In this document: positions 13,470-26,985 of the stretch, piece after piece
How the letters are laid out: the number at the start of each line of letters is the position of its first letter
How positions within the stretch are numbered: the stretch's first letter is position 1
Source: Prunella strophiata
Lineage: Eukaryota > Chordata > Aves > Passeriformes > Prunellidae
DNA length: 64,000 nucleotides
Direction: 5' to 3'
Assembly (NCBI GenBank): GCA_036583965.1
Contig: JAZBQD010000025.1
Location: 12,850,300-12,914,299 of the forward strand
The notes under the pieces: generated by a model
What the model was told of the DNA's origin: nothing
Databases searched by the model: none
What the model saw: only the letters and a program-made list of their open reading frames with translations
Program-made: the position numbers and the translations under genes

Positions 13470-13945
13470 TTTAAACATAGAATCAGAGAATCCTGGAACG
13501 GTTTGGGTTGGAAGGGACCTCAAAGCCCATCTTGTTCCACCCCTGCCATGGCAGGGACACCTTCCACTGTGCCAGGGTGCTCCCAGCCCTGTCCAGCCTG
13601 GCCTTGGGCACTGCCAGGGGTCAGGGGCAGACACCCTGGATCACCCTGTGCCAGGCCTGCCCACCCTGCCAGGGAACAATTCCCAATTCCCAATCTCCCA
13701 TCCATCCCTGCCCTCTGGCAGTGGGAGCCATTCCCTGGGTGCTGTCCCTCCATCCTTGTCCCCAGTCCCTCTCCAGCTCTCCTGGAGCCCCTCCAGGCCC
13801 TGGCAGGGGCTCTGAGGTGTCCCTGGAGCTTCTCCTCTCCAGGTGAGCCCCCCAGCTCTGCCAGCCTGGCTGCAGAGGGGCTCCAGCCCTGCATCAGCTC
13901 TGGGCTCCTCTGCACTGGCCCCAGCAGCCCCACGTCCCCAAACAC
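13470..13945 (-). mobile_element. CR1 LINE, longer 3' fragment (about 470 bp)
   Basis: Starts ATAGAATCAGAGAATCCTGG (the terminal CR1 repeat, reversed) and continues well past the usual truncation point into the CR1 3' coding flank. Confidence 0.85.
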
Positions 13946-15330
13946 AAACCCTGAGTGACAGCACAGGGCACCCAGCACACAGCTCCTGCTCCAGACTCCC
14001 TGCAGACACCAGCTATCCCCCATTTTCCCAACCACACCCCAAAAATATGCAACTCATCTCCTGCTCAGAGCTGGAAAGCTTCCCTTGTTCAGAGACTGAG
14101 CTTCCCACCCAAAGAGGGAAGCTCACAGACTGGCTCCTTGGAAAAACCCAGATTTAAGTAGATGCAAAAAAGCCAGTTTTCAGGGAGCTGTGCCATAACA
14201 AGCCTCAAGTTTTCAAATCCAGTAACTTCTATGTACTGGAGCTTATTAATATTGGATTTTTTGGCAGGCACTGCCTTGTCCAGCTCGGATTAGCAGCAAG
14301 TATATTCTGCTTGTCAGATTTAAACAAGATGTATAAATCTGGCACAAAAGCAGGACCAAATATGGAAGCAAATTATTTAAATTGACAAGATGTAGCTCAC
14401 AAGCATTAAGCACTCGCAGTCAGTGCCCATCAGCTGGGGCAGGAAGGCTCCTGCTCTGGGCCACAGGAGTTAAATTCTGAAACAAGAGGCTAACGAGGTT
14501 ACCCACCCCAAACTGATTGCAGTCTCAGGCTGCACTGGAATTTATTTGGTTTTTCCACACGAGGGGAAGAGCAGGATGGTGAGAAACAGCTGAGGGAGCC
14601 AGCCCAGAATCCCTCAAAAGCAAACAGCTTGGGCAAGGCCCAGGAGGGAAGGCCTGGCTGGCAGGAGGTGACACAGAGCCCTGTCCCCCTTTGGGATGTG
14701 TGGCTGCAGGGGCCATCCCGTGCTGGGGGCAGGATGGGGCCAGGGACAGTGGGCAGGCAGCAGGGCCTGGCAGCTGCCAGGGAGGAGCAGCAGGAGCAGA
14801 GCTCCATCTGCCCTGCCATGCTGCAGGAGCAGAGCTGTCAGCTCTCAGAAAGGCAGCTCCCATCACAGGGTTCAGCATCCACAGCAGGGCTCCAGGAGGG
14901 GCCCTGGGAGGGCTCAGCCAGCCCCCACCCCTGCACAGGAGCCTTCCTCAACAGGGGGAAGCCAGTGCTGCTGGCAGGTCATGAATTAACAGAGCTCAGG
15001 TGCCTCTCACAGGGAGAACATTTCAATTTGTTTCGTTTTTCCAGTGGGAAGCCAGGATGGATCAACCCCTCAGAGCTGCAGCTAAGTGCTCCCAGGAGCC
15101 CAGCAGTGAGCACAGCAAAGCCACAGAAGCCACCTGCACACAGGAGCAGCTCTTTGGCCACAGCCACCCTGTCCAGAGGGGACACACAGCTGGGGAGCTG
15201 AGAGGAGCAGCTGCCAGGACACAGCTCTGTCCCTGCAGCCACGTCCTGCCCTGCCCACAGCCCTCCTGGGGATGGGACACAGAGGGGACAGCAGAGCATT
15301 GCCCAGGAGAGACCCCACAGCTTCCCCAGT

Positions 15331-15513
15331 GCTGCCCATTGGGACCCTGCTGCCCTGGGTGATGCCAGCCTGCCCTGCCTGGCTTGGTGCTGCCCATTGG
15401 GACCCTGCTGCCCTGGGTGATGCCAGCCTGCCCTGCCTGGCTTGGTGCTGCCCATTGGGACCCTGCTGCCCTGGGTGATGCCAGCCTGCCCTGCCTGGCT
15501 TGGTGCTGCCCAG
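15331..15513. repeat. 58-bp tandem repeat, just over 3 units
   Basis: Units start GTGCTGCCCATTGGGACCCT at 15331, 15389 and 15447, near-identical. Confidence 0.93.
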
Positions 15514-15928
15514 CAGGAGCAGGCTGGGGTGTGGAATGATGCCTCCCCTTCCCAGGAAGGGCTACAGCCAGCACTGCTACTTCTGGGCATTGCTCCTGCT
15601 TAACACAGAATTTGGCTGCTACCAAAGAGCTCTCCTGCTGTCTCCCCTGTGCCCTCTGTGGCTCTTGTGGAGAAGCTGACTGCCTGGTGCTGGCTCCTGC
15701 AGGACAGGGCCCCATCTCCCCCCTTCCCTGCTGGGCAGCAGCCCCTGGCACCAGCCCTGATGGGGCTGAGGAGCCCCAGAGAGATTTTCACCCTCATCCA
15801 TTGGGTCAGAGCAAGCTGAGGCAGTTCCTGTGTCATTTCACATCCCTGATGTTCATATGGCACCTTTCTGCCTCCAGGGACTCCTGGCCATGGCACAGAG
15901 GGCACCAGCACCAGCCTAGACCAGCAAT

Positions 15929-16001
15929 GGGTGGGTGGATGGATGATGGATGGATGGATGGATGGATGGATGGATGGATGGATGGATGGATGGATGGATG
16001 G
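15929..16001. repeat. GGAT tetranucleotide microsatellite
   Basis: About 17 GGAT units with one ATGATGG interruption near the start. Confidence 0.95.
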
Positions 16002-17449
16002 GCTCAGAGCTGGGAACAGCAGCCCAGAGCTGTGCCTTTCCCTGAAGAAAGGCAAACCCAGGATCCAGCCCTTGTCTCTGCCCCCCTGAGGTCCAGATGC
16101 CCCAGCCCCACATCTCTGCTCAGGTACCAGGTGTGAGGGCACTGTGCCACCCTGCAGGGTCCCCCTCCAAGGAGCACAGCACCTGTGGCTAAATCTGTTT
16201 GCTAAATCTCAAAGCATGGGACAGAGTCATTGCAGGGCATGGAAAAGTCCTTGGCCAGGTTTCATTTCCTACAGCATCACCTGGAAGGTCTGGAGGGGCT
16301 CTGGAGCTCCCTGTGCTCTGTGTCCCTGCCCTCACCCAGCTGAGGGGCAGCACCCATCACTGGGCAGCACCCAGGGCAGCCCCAGAACACGGGGCTGGCA
16401 CCCAGGGCTGCATCCCAGCACCCCCACACGAGGACTCTCAGTTTTGTGTCACTGCCTTTTCCAAGGAGCTCGTTTCTGACAGCCTGCAGCCCTGCAGGAG
16501 CACAAGGAACACGCTGCCCAAGCACCTGGGCTGCTCTTCCCCTGCAGGCAGCTCCTTACTCACCCTTCTCTGAGAGGCTCTAATGTGTGCACTTGCACAG
16601 CAGTGACTCATGAAGCCACAGCTGGTGGCACCAACCTCACCAGCACTCTGCACCACGCTCTGTGCTGCCCCTGGGGCCCCAGCTGGCCCACGGGCACACG
16701 AAGGGCACCAGCCCAGGCTGGGCTCTGGCAGCTGTGTCCCTGTGCAGCCAATCCCCACAGCTGGCTGCTGCAGGAAGAGCCCCCAGACACTTCACCTGGG
16801 CACCACTGCAAAGGTCCCTGTGGTCAGCACACACCTGAATTCAGGGGAAAGCACTCCCAGGTTCCCTTCTGAGCACACCCCCTGTGCCAGGGGGCACTCC
16901 TGCCCTCGCTGGACTGCGGGCACAGCCACAAGTTCAAATTTCCCAGCCACTGTGATCGTGCCACTCATCCACTGATGGATCCCACGGGCCCCGAGGGCAC
17001 TGAGGAGCCTCTCTGGGGTTTTCAGGATTTTGCTGTGGAGCTGCAGGAGGAGGAGGAGGAGCTGGGGGCTTGCACAACTCCCCTCCCTCCAGTTCCCACA
17101 GAAAGCCCAGCAGCTAACAGAATCCACAGCAAGTTCTGAGAGCAGGTTCAACCCCTCTTCAACACACACCAAACCCTCAAGGTCCTGCTCTGCTTCACTC
17201 ACAGGCAGCGGGTGCCCACCCACAGCTCGTGCCAGGGAAGGATGCCCTGCACACCTGCCAGGAACCTGCAGGATCACACGTCTGGGAGCGAGCAGGCGTG
17301 CAGAAATGCCGGCACTGTTTGCTGAGGAGTCTCCTTAGAGACAGCCCAGGCATTGAATTCCCCAGGAAGTCTCAATAGCAGGAGAAGAATCATGGCAGAG
17401 GCTCGGGACCGGGCTGGTCTAACCTGTGCAGTGGTGTCAGAGCCCACAG

Positions 17450-17650
17450 GCAGCTGTGCTGCAAACCCTCCTGGCACCAATGCCCACCCAGGCAGCCGTG
17501 CTGCAAACCCTCCTGGCACCAATGCCCACCCAGGCAGCCGTGCTGCAAGCCCTCCTGGCACCAATGCCCACCCAGGCAGCCGTGCTGCAAGCCCTCCTGG
17601 CACCAATGCCCACCCAGGCAGCCGTGCTGCAAACCCTCCTGGCACCCCGA
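17450..17650. repeat. 42-bp minisatellite, nearly 5 units
   Basis: Units start GGCAGCCGTGCTGCAAACCC and contain CACCAATGCCCACCCA; near-perfect. Confidence 0.95.
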
Positions 17651-18182
17651 TGCCCACGGGCCAGCTCCAGCCCCACACCAGCGTCCCGGGGCTGGCACCA
17701 GGCAGCCACGGATACCCCGGCGAGGAAACAGACCGGCTCATTCTCCGGGCCCGAGATCATCTGAGGATGACAGCTATCTCCGGAGATAAGGAAGAAAAAT
17801 CCACCCTGCAGCTGCAGGGGGGAGGGAAGGAGAAACCACTTCCACTGCGGGAGCCGGGCGACCCCGAGCTGGCCCTGGCCGGCCCCAAGCCAGGACTGCA
17901 GTCCCGACTGCCCCAAACAGCTCCCGACAAAGCAAAGAGCCCCCCCTGCCAGCCCAGGTACCCAGCGCAGGCAAGGGCGGGATCAGCGAGGCCGGCTCAG
18001 CTGAGCTCAGCTCCAAAGCTGGACCTGGGCAGGACCCTGCCCGGGGCACACGTTCCCATCTGCCCTGCTCCGTGTGCACTGGGCTGGGCAGGAGCACAGC
18101 CCATCCCTGCAGCGGGGCCAGCCCCACTGCCCTTTTCTGCTGTACCTGCTGTGCAGCACTGCCCTGCTGCCCCAGCCTCGGG

Positions 18183-18278
18183 TGGGGACACCCTGCTGGC
18201 CTGGGGACACCCCCCTGGCCCGGGGACACCCTGCTGGCCCGGGGACACCCCCCTGGCCCGGGGACACCCCCCTGGCAC
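18183..18278. repeat. GGGGACACCC repeat of about 20 bp
   Basis: Five units of GGGGACACCCCCCTGGCCCG with minor variation. Confidence 0.9.
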
Positions 18279-18289
18279 CCAGAGCTGCG

Positions 18290-18560
18290 TTACCACCGCC
18301 GGGCACACAGAAAACCCTCCCAAACCATGTTTCCAATTTCTGCAGCATTATATAATTAGCATCATTTGTGTTGCAAAAGTAATTGCAGTAACATTTTTAA
18401 TTAGTCTATTTGAACACTAACATTTCTCCAGTGTGCATAATATGTTGACACGAAATTACTGGGTTTGAGGCAAGTCGGGATGATTGGAGTTTGTTTTGCT
18501 TTTGTTTCTTACTTGTTTGATACAGTCAATAAGAGGCGGCAGCCAGCCCGCAGAGCTGCA
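18290..18560. other. Candidate conserved non-coding element in PRKCB intron 2
   Basis: AT-rich unique block right after the GGGGACACCC array: TTATATAATTAGCATCATTT, GTAACATTTTTAATTAGTCT and GTTTGATACAGTCAATAAGA. Homeodomain-type TAATTA cores occur repeatedly. Confidence 0.3.
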
Positions 18561-19739
18561 GGGGAGAGCGAAGTGTGATGGGTTTCACTTCCGTCTGGGG
18601 GGAGGAAGGGTGGCTTGAGAAGGCTCTGAACAAGAGAGAAATACTTGCTTGAGAGGTGAGGCCCGGGTGACATTTTCCAGCTGCTCAGTTCTGGTCTCAG
18701 ATGTTGACTGGTGGAAACACAAAACAGAACGAGAGCACTGGCCTTGGAGGGCAGGGAGAGGAAAACCTGGAGGGAGGAATTCTGTGTGGCACAAAGTTTG
18801 GAAGGAGATCTAATCTGGAGTCTCCTTGCTTACTGAGTCACAAGCAGGGACAAGAAGTAAACATTCTCCCCAGAAAAGTTACTGCATGACATCCAAGCAC
18901 ACATTACCAAATTATGCTTTTTTTCCCCTTTCTCTTCAAGGAAGAATCAAGATTCTCCTTTCCAAGATCTTTTCTACATTGTACACATGAAAGCAGCGAC
19001 AGATGCAGGTTATTTTTTGCTCCCAAGTGTGAATCATGTTCCACTGCTCCTCACCTCTGCCCAGCCACAGCGAGTCCAGGGTGAGCAAACCCAGCTCCAG
19101 GGACCACGTCCCCCTCAGCACCCTGACCCACCCGGGGACCAGGAGCTGTGGACAGCAAGCAGAAACAGCCCCTGAGGGTGCCAAGGGGGGGAAAACACGA
19201 GCAGGGAGCAGAAAGCTGCCAGTTCCCAGCAGCAGCACATCCCCAGAAGGCGACCAAGAACTTCTCTCTCAAACCAGTTCCCTTCCTTGACCATCCTCCA
19301 GCACTTCCTATGTCAGGAGAGCCAAGGCTTGGCCGCGTGTTCCTTCCCCAGCCCGCAGACCCCGAGGGGCAGTTCCCTCCCTCCGAGCTCATTCCTGGGG
19401 TTGGCAGTGCCTGGATGCACCCCCAGCCCGGGAGGGGAGCACACACACTCCCCTTCTCTCTGTTCTGAGAAGTTTCTGCACCTTCCAGCTGCGGCAGGGC
19501 CAGAGAGCCCCGCAGAAGCACGGGCTGAGGCAGCCAGGGGGCAGCGAGCCTCCCTCGGGAGGAGTTCCTCTTCCTGGCAGCTCCAGGCGCATCCTCCAGC
19601 TTCCAACACCCACGAGATATTGATTTCTTTTTGTTCACCTGCCAAAGCAGCCCTGCTCCCGGAGCGGCCGTGCACAGCCCTCCCCTGCCCACACCCAGGC
19701 ACTTTCTGGCTCACCAGAGAGACGTTGGCCCAGGAAGTC

Positions 19740-20080
19740 TTCAGATGCGCACAAGGATAAGGAGGAGATCGTGCCGAGGATAAGCAGCAGATTAGCAGGC
19801 AATTAAGTGGCATTTTGTGGTATCCATTAGTATTTCAAGCTACAAAGAGTCAGTTTCTGCTAACTTCCTGCCAAAAGTCACAAGTAATGAGCTAATTAAC
19901 AATCTAATTATTGCAAATGCCCTAGAAAGAAATCAGGGCACAGGTGAAAACCTACTTAAAGCGGGCACAGCAGCAGGGACAGCTGAGAGCAGACAGGCTG
20001 TGCCCCAGCTGCATTTCCAGCCATCCCACAGCACTGACGGATGAAAGGCTCGGGGAAGTTGTGAAAGTTGAATTAAAGCC
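19740..20080. other. Candidate conserved non-coding element with GATA-type sites
   Basis: Contains AAGGATAAGGAG and GAGGATAAGCAG, then GAGCTAATTAACAATCTAAT. AT-rich against a GC-rich background, with no repeat match. Confidence 0.25.
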
Positions 20081-22212
20081 GTGCTCGGTAAAGGGAGAGG
20101 CAGACCCTCAGCCCAGAGCTTCCTGCCAGCCCTGTGGGGCTCAAGAACCCCTACACCAAAGCCAGCCCTGGGGTTTTCTGCCTCCCTGTCAATATTTGCC
20201 AAGTTCAACAGCAGCCGCAGCACAACCTGTGGGGCACACACCCAGAGCTGGTGGTGCCTGCACCAGGCAGCAGAGCAGGGCTCCCCTGGCACAGCTGGAG
20301 CAGGGCAGTGCCAGCTCCAGCACCCCCAGGCCAAGCCCGGGGCAGCCGTGATCGCAGAGCAGATGGCAGTGGGAGAGATCTGGGTGTTGAATTCCCGAGC
20401 TGGGAGTGCCCTGCAGGGCACACAGGGGCACAGCTGGGTGCCCTCCCGTGATGGGCACGGCCCCACAGCTGCCTCCCCCACAGCAGCACCCTCACCTGGG
20501 CTCTGGGGAAACCCAGAGGTCACCGATTTTGGGAAGGTAAAGACTGGGCTGGTGTGCAGAGCTCGATCTGCAGGAGTCCCTGCTGCACAGCCAGTATCCC
20601 CTATGGCACATGCTCATCTGTAACAACAGAGTGACCTGCAAAGGGGGGTCTTCAGGCAGAAGGGGATGGCACAGAGCTGTCCCACAGCCCTCAGGGTGGC
20701 ACTGACACCCTGGCAGTGCTGCTGCTGCCACTGCAGCTCACAAGGGACTCCTGCCCCCCAAGCCAGGGCTGCACTGCTCAACCACTCCGAGCCCACCCAG
20801 GGCTGATTTAACACTGCCCAAAACATCTGAGGGTGAACCTTGAAGCAAGAGCACAGTTAGAGGTTTGGATAACAGCTCCTGACAGCTGGAGGAGGCTTGG
20901 AGGGGTGCCAGGTACCCGACACTGGATGCTGCAGGTAGAACTGAGCAGGGCTCTTGGAACAATGCAGGCAAACCCTGCCGGGCCACTGCGTGGTCCCCAC
21001 CTGCTCCACAGCACACTCAGGATTCCATGGCCGTGGTGTTTGCACAAATACACCTCACTGGAAGGGAAGCCAGGGAATTCACAGCCTGGGAAGAGCCAAG
21101 CCAGAGATCAGAGGCACACAGAATTCCTCTCAGTAACGTGACTGAGCTGCCCATGTGTGAAACCTCAGGTACCAGGGGAAGCTGTGACCTTGAGAACCAG
21201 CCCTAGGATACATCCTCATCTCCATACCCACTTTCCTCTGCCTGCCAACACCTGGCCAGGCCTTCAGGCTGGGGTTTGGGAGGTGCCAGGGAGATGGGGT
21301 TGGTATTTTAAGGTTCTGTGCGTGTGGCAAGTGTTAGGGATGAGTAGCAGCATCATTTCAATTGGATTAGCCTCACACTGCTCGTGCAGGCAGCTGCAGG
21401 GATGCTCTGAGACCCACCCAGCTCCTCTCACCCAGCGTGCCACTCCAAAACCCCAAGGACAGCTGTGAAGAGGAGCCTTTCAGAGCTCTCTAAAGCACGT
21501 TTGTTTTCATGCCAAATACCTCAGCTTGGGAGGCAGCCACCCACCAAAATAAAACTCTGTCCCAAATATTCACAAAAGCAAAATTTGGCTGCCAGCAGCT
21601 GCGAGCAGCAGCCCCATGTGAACCCCACACAGGTGGGACCCACAGGCCAGGGCTGCGAGCAGGAGCAGCCCCCAGCTGGGCTGGCTACAACAGCAACCAG
21701 ATAACGCCTGGGTAATTCAGCCCAATTTCCCGGGAGAACATCCCAAATCCCTGAAGAGCCTCTCCAGAATCGCAGCATTATCAGAACAAAGAATTATGGT
21801 CATAGTAACCCGGCTACTGCAACATATTTCGTTATAAAGCCTCATTTTTTTCCCCAGCAACACAACTAAGCCATTCAAGTCCTCGCCGGCTGCGCAGTTC
21901 CAGCCGCGGAGCAGCCCTCGCCCAGCCCGTTCGCCACCCAGCACATGTTTTGGTGTTAAGTACATTAAAAACAAACTCCCCTCGGCCTTTTTCGGGGGAT
22001 TTAGCTGAAGTCCCGGGCGCTTATCTCTGCTAACGAGACCCGACCGGCTTAAAGGCACCGACTAGTTGCTGGGTTGATTAAAAAATGACTAAGCTGCTTC
22101 CCGGCGCGGTGCCGCGGGGATGCTCGGGCCGGAGCCCGGGGGACGCGGGGCCGGTGCCGGGGTGGGACGCGGAGCGCGGCTCCCCTGAGCCCCCCGGCAG
22201 CGCCACACTCAC

Positions 22213-22793
<581 letters not shown>

Positions 22794-22910
22794 TTACATA
22801 CGGCACGCCCCGCCCTCATCTGCATCGCCGGCCACGCCCCCGGCGCCTGGCTGCAACCTTAATTCCCCTCCCCTCTCTCGGCGTTTTCACTTCCACTCCC
22901 TCCTCTCCTC

Positions 22911-22983
22911 GATTTTCATGTTGATTTGCATGTTGATTTGCATGTTGGTTTGCATGGTGCCCGGCCCCGCCCTTCATTTGCAT
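22911..22983 (-). promoter_or_regulatory. PRKCB: Octamer cluster (ATGCAAAT) upstream of PRKCB
   Basis: Four degenerate 12-bp units in tandem (22911-22957) carry perfect octamers ATTTGCAT at 22924-22931 and 22936-22943 and a variant GTTTGCAT at 22948-22955. A third perfect octamer lies at 22976-22983 next to a GC box. On the gene's strand these read ATGCAAAT, the POU/Oct-1/Oct-2 site. They lie about 300-360 bp upstream of the ATG. PKC beta is a B-cell kinase and Oct factors drive B-cell genes, so a regulatory role is a reasonable inference. Binding is not shown here. Confidence 0.55.
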
Positions 22984-23024
22984 AGAACATCTGCATCCCG
23001 CGGGATGCGCGGGAGCACCGGGGA

Positions 23025-23140
23025 ACGGGCAGGGATGGACACAGACAGGGATGGACACTGGGAATGGGCAGGGATGGACACAGACAGGGATGGACACTGG
23101 GAATGGGCAGGGATGGACACTGGGCACAGGCAGGGATGGA
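23025..23140. repeat. CAGGGATGGACAC array, left block
   Basis: Five units related to the larger 23-bp array at 23290, separated from it by about 140 bp of AT-rich unique sequence. It starts about 400 bp upstream of the PRKCB ATG. Confidence 0.93.
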
Positions 23141-23289
23141 CACTGTGCCAAACGAGAAAAAATCCCGATTGCTCCTTTCTTTCCCCTTTTAACTTTCTCA
23201 TTGTATTTAGCACTTTTTATTCTTTCGATTTATTACACTTTTTATTTTGCCATTTCTTTATCTCTTTATCATGGAACAGGGGGGCACTG

Positions 23290-23830
23290 GTATGGACAGG
23301 ATGGACACTGGGTATAGGGCAGGGATGGACACTGGGAATGGGCAGGGATGGACACTGGGAATGGACAGGGATGGACACTGGGTATGGACAGGGATGGACA
23401 CTGGGTATGGGCAGGGATGGACACTGGGAATGGGCAGGGATGGACACTGGGAATGGACAGGGATGGACACTGGGCACAGGCAGGGATGGACACTGGGAAT
23501 GGGCAGGGATGGACACTGGGTATGGGCAGGGATGGACACTGGGAACGGGCAGGGATGGACACTGGGAACGGGCAGGGATGGACACTGGGTATGGACAGGG
23601 ATGGACACTGGGCACAGGCAGGGATGGACACTGGGAATGGGCAGGGATGGACACTGGGCACAGGCAGGGATGGACACTGGGAATGGGCAGGGATGGACAC
23701 TGGGAATGGGCAGGGATGGACACTGGGCACGGGCAGGGATGGACACTGGGTATGGACAGGGATGGACACTGGGCACGGGCAGGGATGGACACTGGGCACA
23801 GGCAGGGATGGACACTGGGCACGGGGCAGG
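23290..23830. repeat. 23-bp minisatellite, about 23 units
   Basis: Each unit is CAGGGATGGACACTGGG plus a six-base variable end (AATGGG, TATGGA, CACAGG or AACGGG). The 23-bp period cycles through three frames. Confidence 0.97.
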
Positions 23831-25999
23831 CACAGCCCCAGCCAGCAGCCCATGTGAGGCAGGGCTCTGGGCAGGGTCACCAAGGCAGGGACATTGTCCT
23901 GTGCCCCAGCTGGCAGGTGGGGGAACGAGCAGGACTCAGTGGGAGGTAGATGTGGATGTCTTTGTGCCAGCCATGGGGACACCTGCCCTGCCCCATGCCC
24001 TCTGCAGGACGGGCACTGACACTGCTGCGTCCTCACCAGTCCCAGACTTCCCACTGGCTTTTTTTCTACCCTGATTTTCTGCAGAACACGAGTCAGTTCC
24101 AGAGGGGATCCAGGCAGGAGCTCAGGCACAGCAGCTGTGCCAGGCTGGGCACTGGGCTGGCTGTGCCAGGGGGAGCAGGAACATGGCCACGAGCAGCCCA
24201 TGCAAGGCCACACACCCAGGGCTCACACACAGACACTGGGGCTAAAGCCACCAGCTCAGTGGGCCCCTGGCAATGATTTTGGAATTTGCAGTTGGAATAA
24301 TGATCTTCTTTTACCAACCCACTGCAAGCACCTCAGCTGGCTGGCACAGAGGAGTTTTCCAGCCACATCCACCATTCATCTCTCACTCCCTGACAGCACA
24401 CATGGACATGGAAAATCAGATCCATCAGCCTCCTCCTCTGGCATCCAGGTGTCCCTGGGCCCCCTGGTGCTGCACCGTCCTGCTCTGGGTGCTGAGGAGA
24501 GAGAATTCAAACCAAAACACGAGACAGCTCCAAGTGAAACGTAACCATATTCCCACTAACAAGTCTTTCTAAATTCTCATTTCTGGGATTTAATTCTGAA
24601 TCTGCACCCACGTGATCCTTCCCCTTTTGAGGCCCAAGCCCATCCCTGCTCTGCTGTGATCCAGCCCTCCATCCTACATGCTCTTTCTGTGAAGAAAGCC
24701 CCACTCACTCCATGGCATTAAACACCCAGGAGGCTTTCCCAAAATAGGCCCAGGGCTGTTATTATGCAGCTGCTTTCAAAGGTTCACTGCAGCAACAAAC
24801 GGGGCTGACCTGTCCTGCTGATGTCACCCTCCCAGGAGCAGCAGGCTGGTTCCCTCTCTCAGCACCGGCTGATTTTCCTGCTAAGAAGGAGAAATCAGTG
24901 GCAGCCGTCCCTGCTGGTGTGTGCCGTGCTGGGAGGGGATGGGGGAGGTCCCCGGGGTGTGTGGGGGGCACACGAGGGGCTTTCTGTGCCCAGCAGCACC
25001 AGCCATGCCACGGGGTGCCCCTGCCCCGGGAGCCCTGCTCACACAGGGAGCTGTGGAGCAGAAAGAACTCCTCCTGCACAGAAAGGAGCTGAGCAAGAAT
25101 GGCAATCATTAATTACAGGGCGTTTTGACTCCTTCCCTCTGCACTGTTTGAGGGCAGAGGGGTGTTCCCCTCAGCCCTGCTGCACTGCACGTGGAGCCAC
25201 TCTGGGCTGAATTCTGCTCGTTTTAACTGTAAACTCTGGGCTCTGCCTCTTTCTGCCTTGTTGTTTTTTACTGTATGTTCCCATTTTCCAAGGACAGCCC
25301 CCATAACTGCTGCATGTGGAATGCAGAGAATATGGCTTTCATTTCCCCCCACGAGTGCTGATAATCATGGTAATCATGCTCAGACTTTTGTCACTGCTGG
25401 GCCATGGGACAAAAGTACAACAGCCAGGTACGGTTCTTGCTCTCAGGGGATTGCTTTCTTCTTTCCTTAGTTTACGTAATTCTACTTAATTTTACTTTTT
25501 TCATTATTTAGTGCACTCTGAGTCACATCATATTACAGGCAGGATCTTCATGGCCGTGTTAATTTTCACAAAAGCTGGGGACCCAGATCCCCCCAGCAGT
25601 CTGAGGTGTTGGGATGAGCAGCCCAGCAGCCTCTTCCTCTGAGGAAGCTGTGCTGTGTGTCAGGGCAGGGCCAGTGGCCCAGCTGTGAGAGGGACTCACA
25701 GCACACACAAACAACCCCGAGCAGCTGCTCTCCAGGGGAGCACAGAGGGGGAGCAGAGGGGAAATCAGCCCCGCTCGTTCCTCTTCCCATGAAAGTCTGG
25801 GCTCTAATGCTGCTTTCCCCTCCAGCTCCTGCTGCAGAGGGGGCACCAAAGCCCACCCAGAGAGTGGAAGGGTGTCTGACTGCTGCCAGGCAGGGATCTC
25901 CATGGAGCTGCCAAACCCGAGCTCCTGGGGCTGCTGGGGCACAGGAGGGATGGAGCAGGGCAGCCTCCCCTGGAGCTGTGATTCACATCCTCAGGAAGG

Positions 26000-26060
26000 G
26001 ACCTCATCCTCCCCCTCCTCATCCTCCCCCTCCTCATCCTCCCCCTCCTCATCCTCCCCC
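26000..26060. repeat. 15-bp CATCCTCCCCCTCCT repeat, 4 units
   Basis: Pure pyrimidine-rich direct repeat. Confidence 0.95.
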
Positions 26061-26360
26061 CAGCAGCCGGGGAGCTGCTCTGGGAAGGGGCAGCTGGAGC
26101 AGCCCCAGGGCTCTGCAGCCTCCAGCCCGGGCTGCTGTGGGGATGCTGCTGCCCTGCTGCCACACCGGCCTCCTCTGAGGAGTCCTAAAAAGCTGGAGAA
26201 CAGATTCCTCTCTTTTTAATCTCTTTTTTCTTCGGGACCCAAATCCACCACAGGAAACAGGTGGAGGAAAAGTCCAGCTCTGATGAGATATAAAGGTGCC
26301 TGAGCAGCACTCGGCTGCCTTCACATCCGTTTGTCCTCTTGGCCTCACCCAGCATGCCAG

Positions 26361-26985
26361 GAGGGATCCTAGAGAGGGGACAGGGGTCCTGGAGAGGGGA
26401 CAGGGGTCCTGGAGCAGGGACAGGGGTCCTGGAACAGTGACAGGGGTCCTGGAGAGGGGACGGGGATCCTGGAACAGGGACAGAGATCCTGGAGCAGGGA
26501 CAGGGATCCTGGGGCAGGGACAGGGATCCTGGGGCAGGGACAGGGATCCTGGAACAGGGACAGGGATCCTGGAGAGGGGACAGGGGTCCTGGAGAGGGGA
26601 AAGAGATCCTGGAGTGGGGACAGGGATCCTGGAGAGGGGACAGGGGTCCTGGAGAGGGGACAGGGGTCCTGGAACAGGGACAGGGATCCTGGAGAGGGGA
26701 CAGGGATCCTAGAGAGGGGACAGGGGTCCTGGAGAGGGGACAGGGGTCCTGGAACAGGGACAGGGATCCTGGAGAGGGGACAGAGATCCTAGAGAGGGGA
26801 CAGGGATCCTAGAGAGGGGACAGGGGTCCTGGAGAGGGGACAGGGGTCCTGGAACAGGGACAGGGATCCTGGAGAGGGGACAGAGATCCTGGAACAGTGA
26901 CAGGGGTCCTCGAGTGGGGACAGAGATCCTGGAACAGGGACAGGGATCCTGGGGCAGGGACAGGAATCCTGGAGCAGGGACAAGG
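26361..26985. repeat. 20-bp G-rich minisatellite, about 31 units
   Basis: Unit GGGGACAGGGGTCCTGGAGA with variants (AACAG, GGCAG, GATCCT). Repeated runs of four G separated by 3 to 9 bases make the plus strand a strong quadruplex candidate. Confidence 0.97.

Larger units (their letters stand above)
1..22212 (-). other. PRKCB: PRKCB intron 2 (partial, 22.2 kb, no nested gene seen)
   Basis: From the exon 2 donor to the window edge no further PKC exon is recognisable. The content is CR1 fragments, tandem arrays at 1.4, 4.5-6.9, 12.5, 15.3, 15.9, 17.5 and 18.2 kb, and AT-rich islands with a conserved-looking texture. In mammals this intron is very long, so its running off the window is expected. 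No open frame here resembles a known protein. Confidence 0.8.

Noticed and set aside
18370..18400. Similarity to a MADE1/mir-548-like TTGCAAAAGTAATTGCAGT
   Set aside because: That element is primate-specific, the match is short and there is no inverted-repeat partner.
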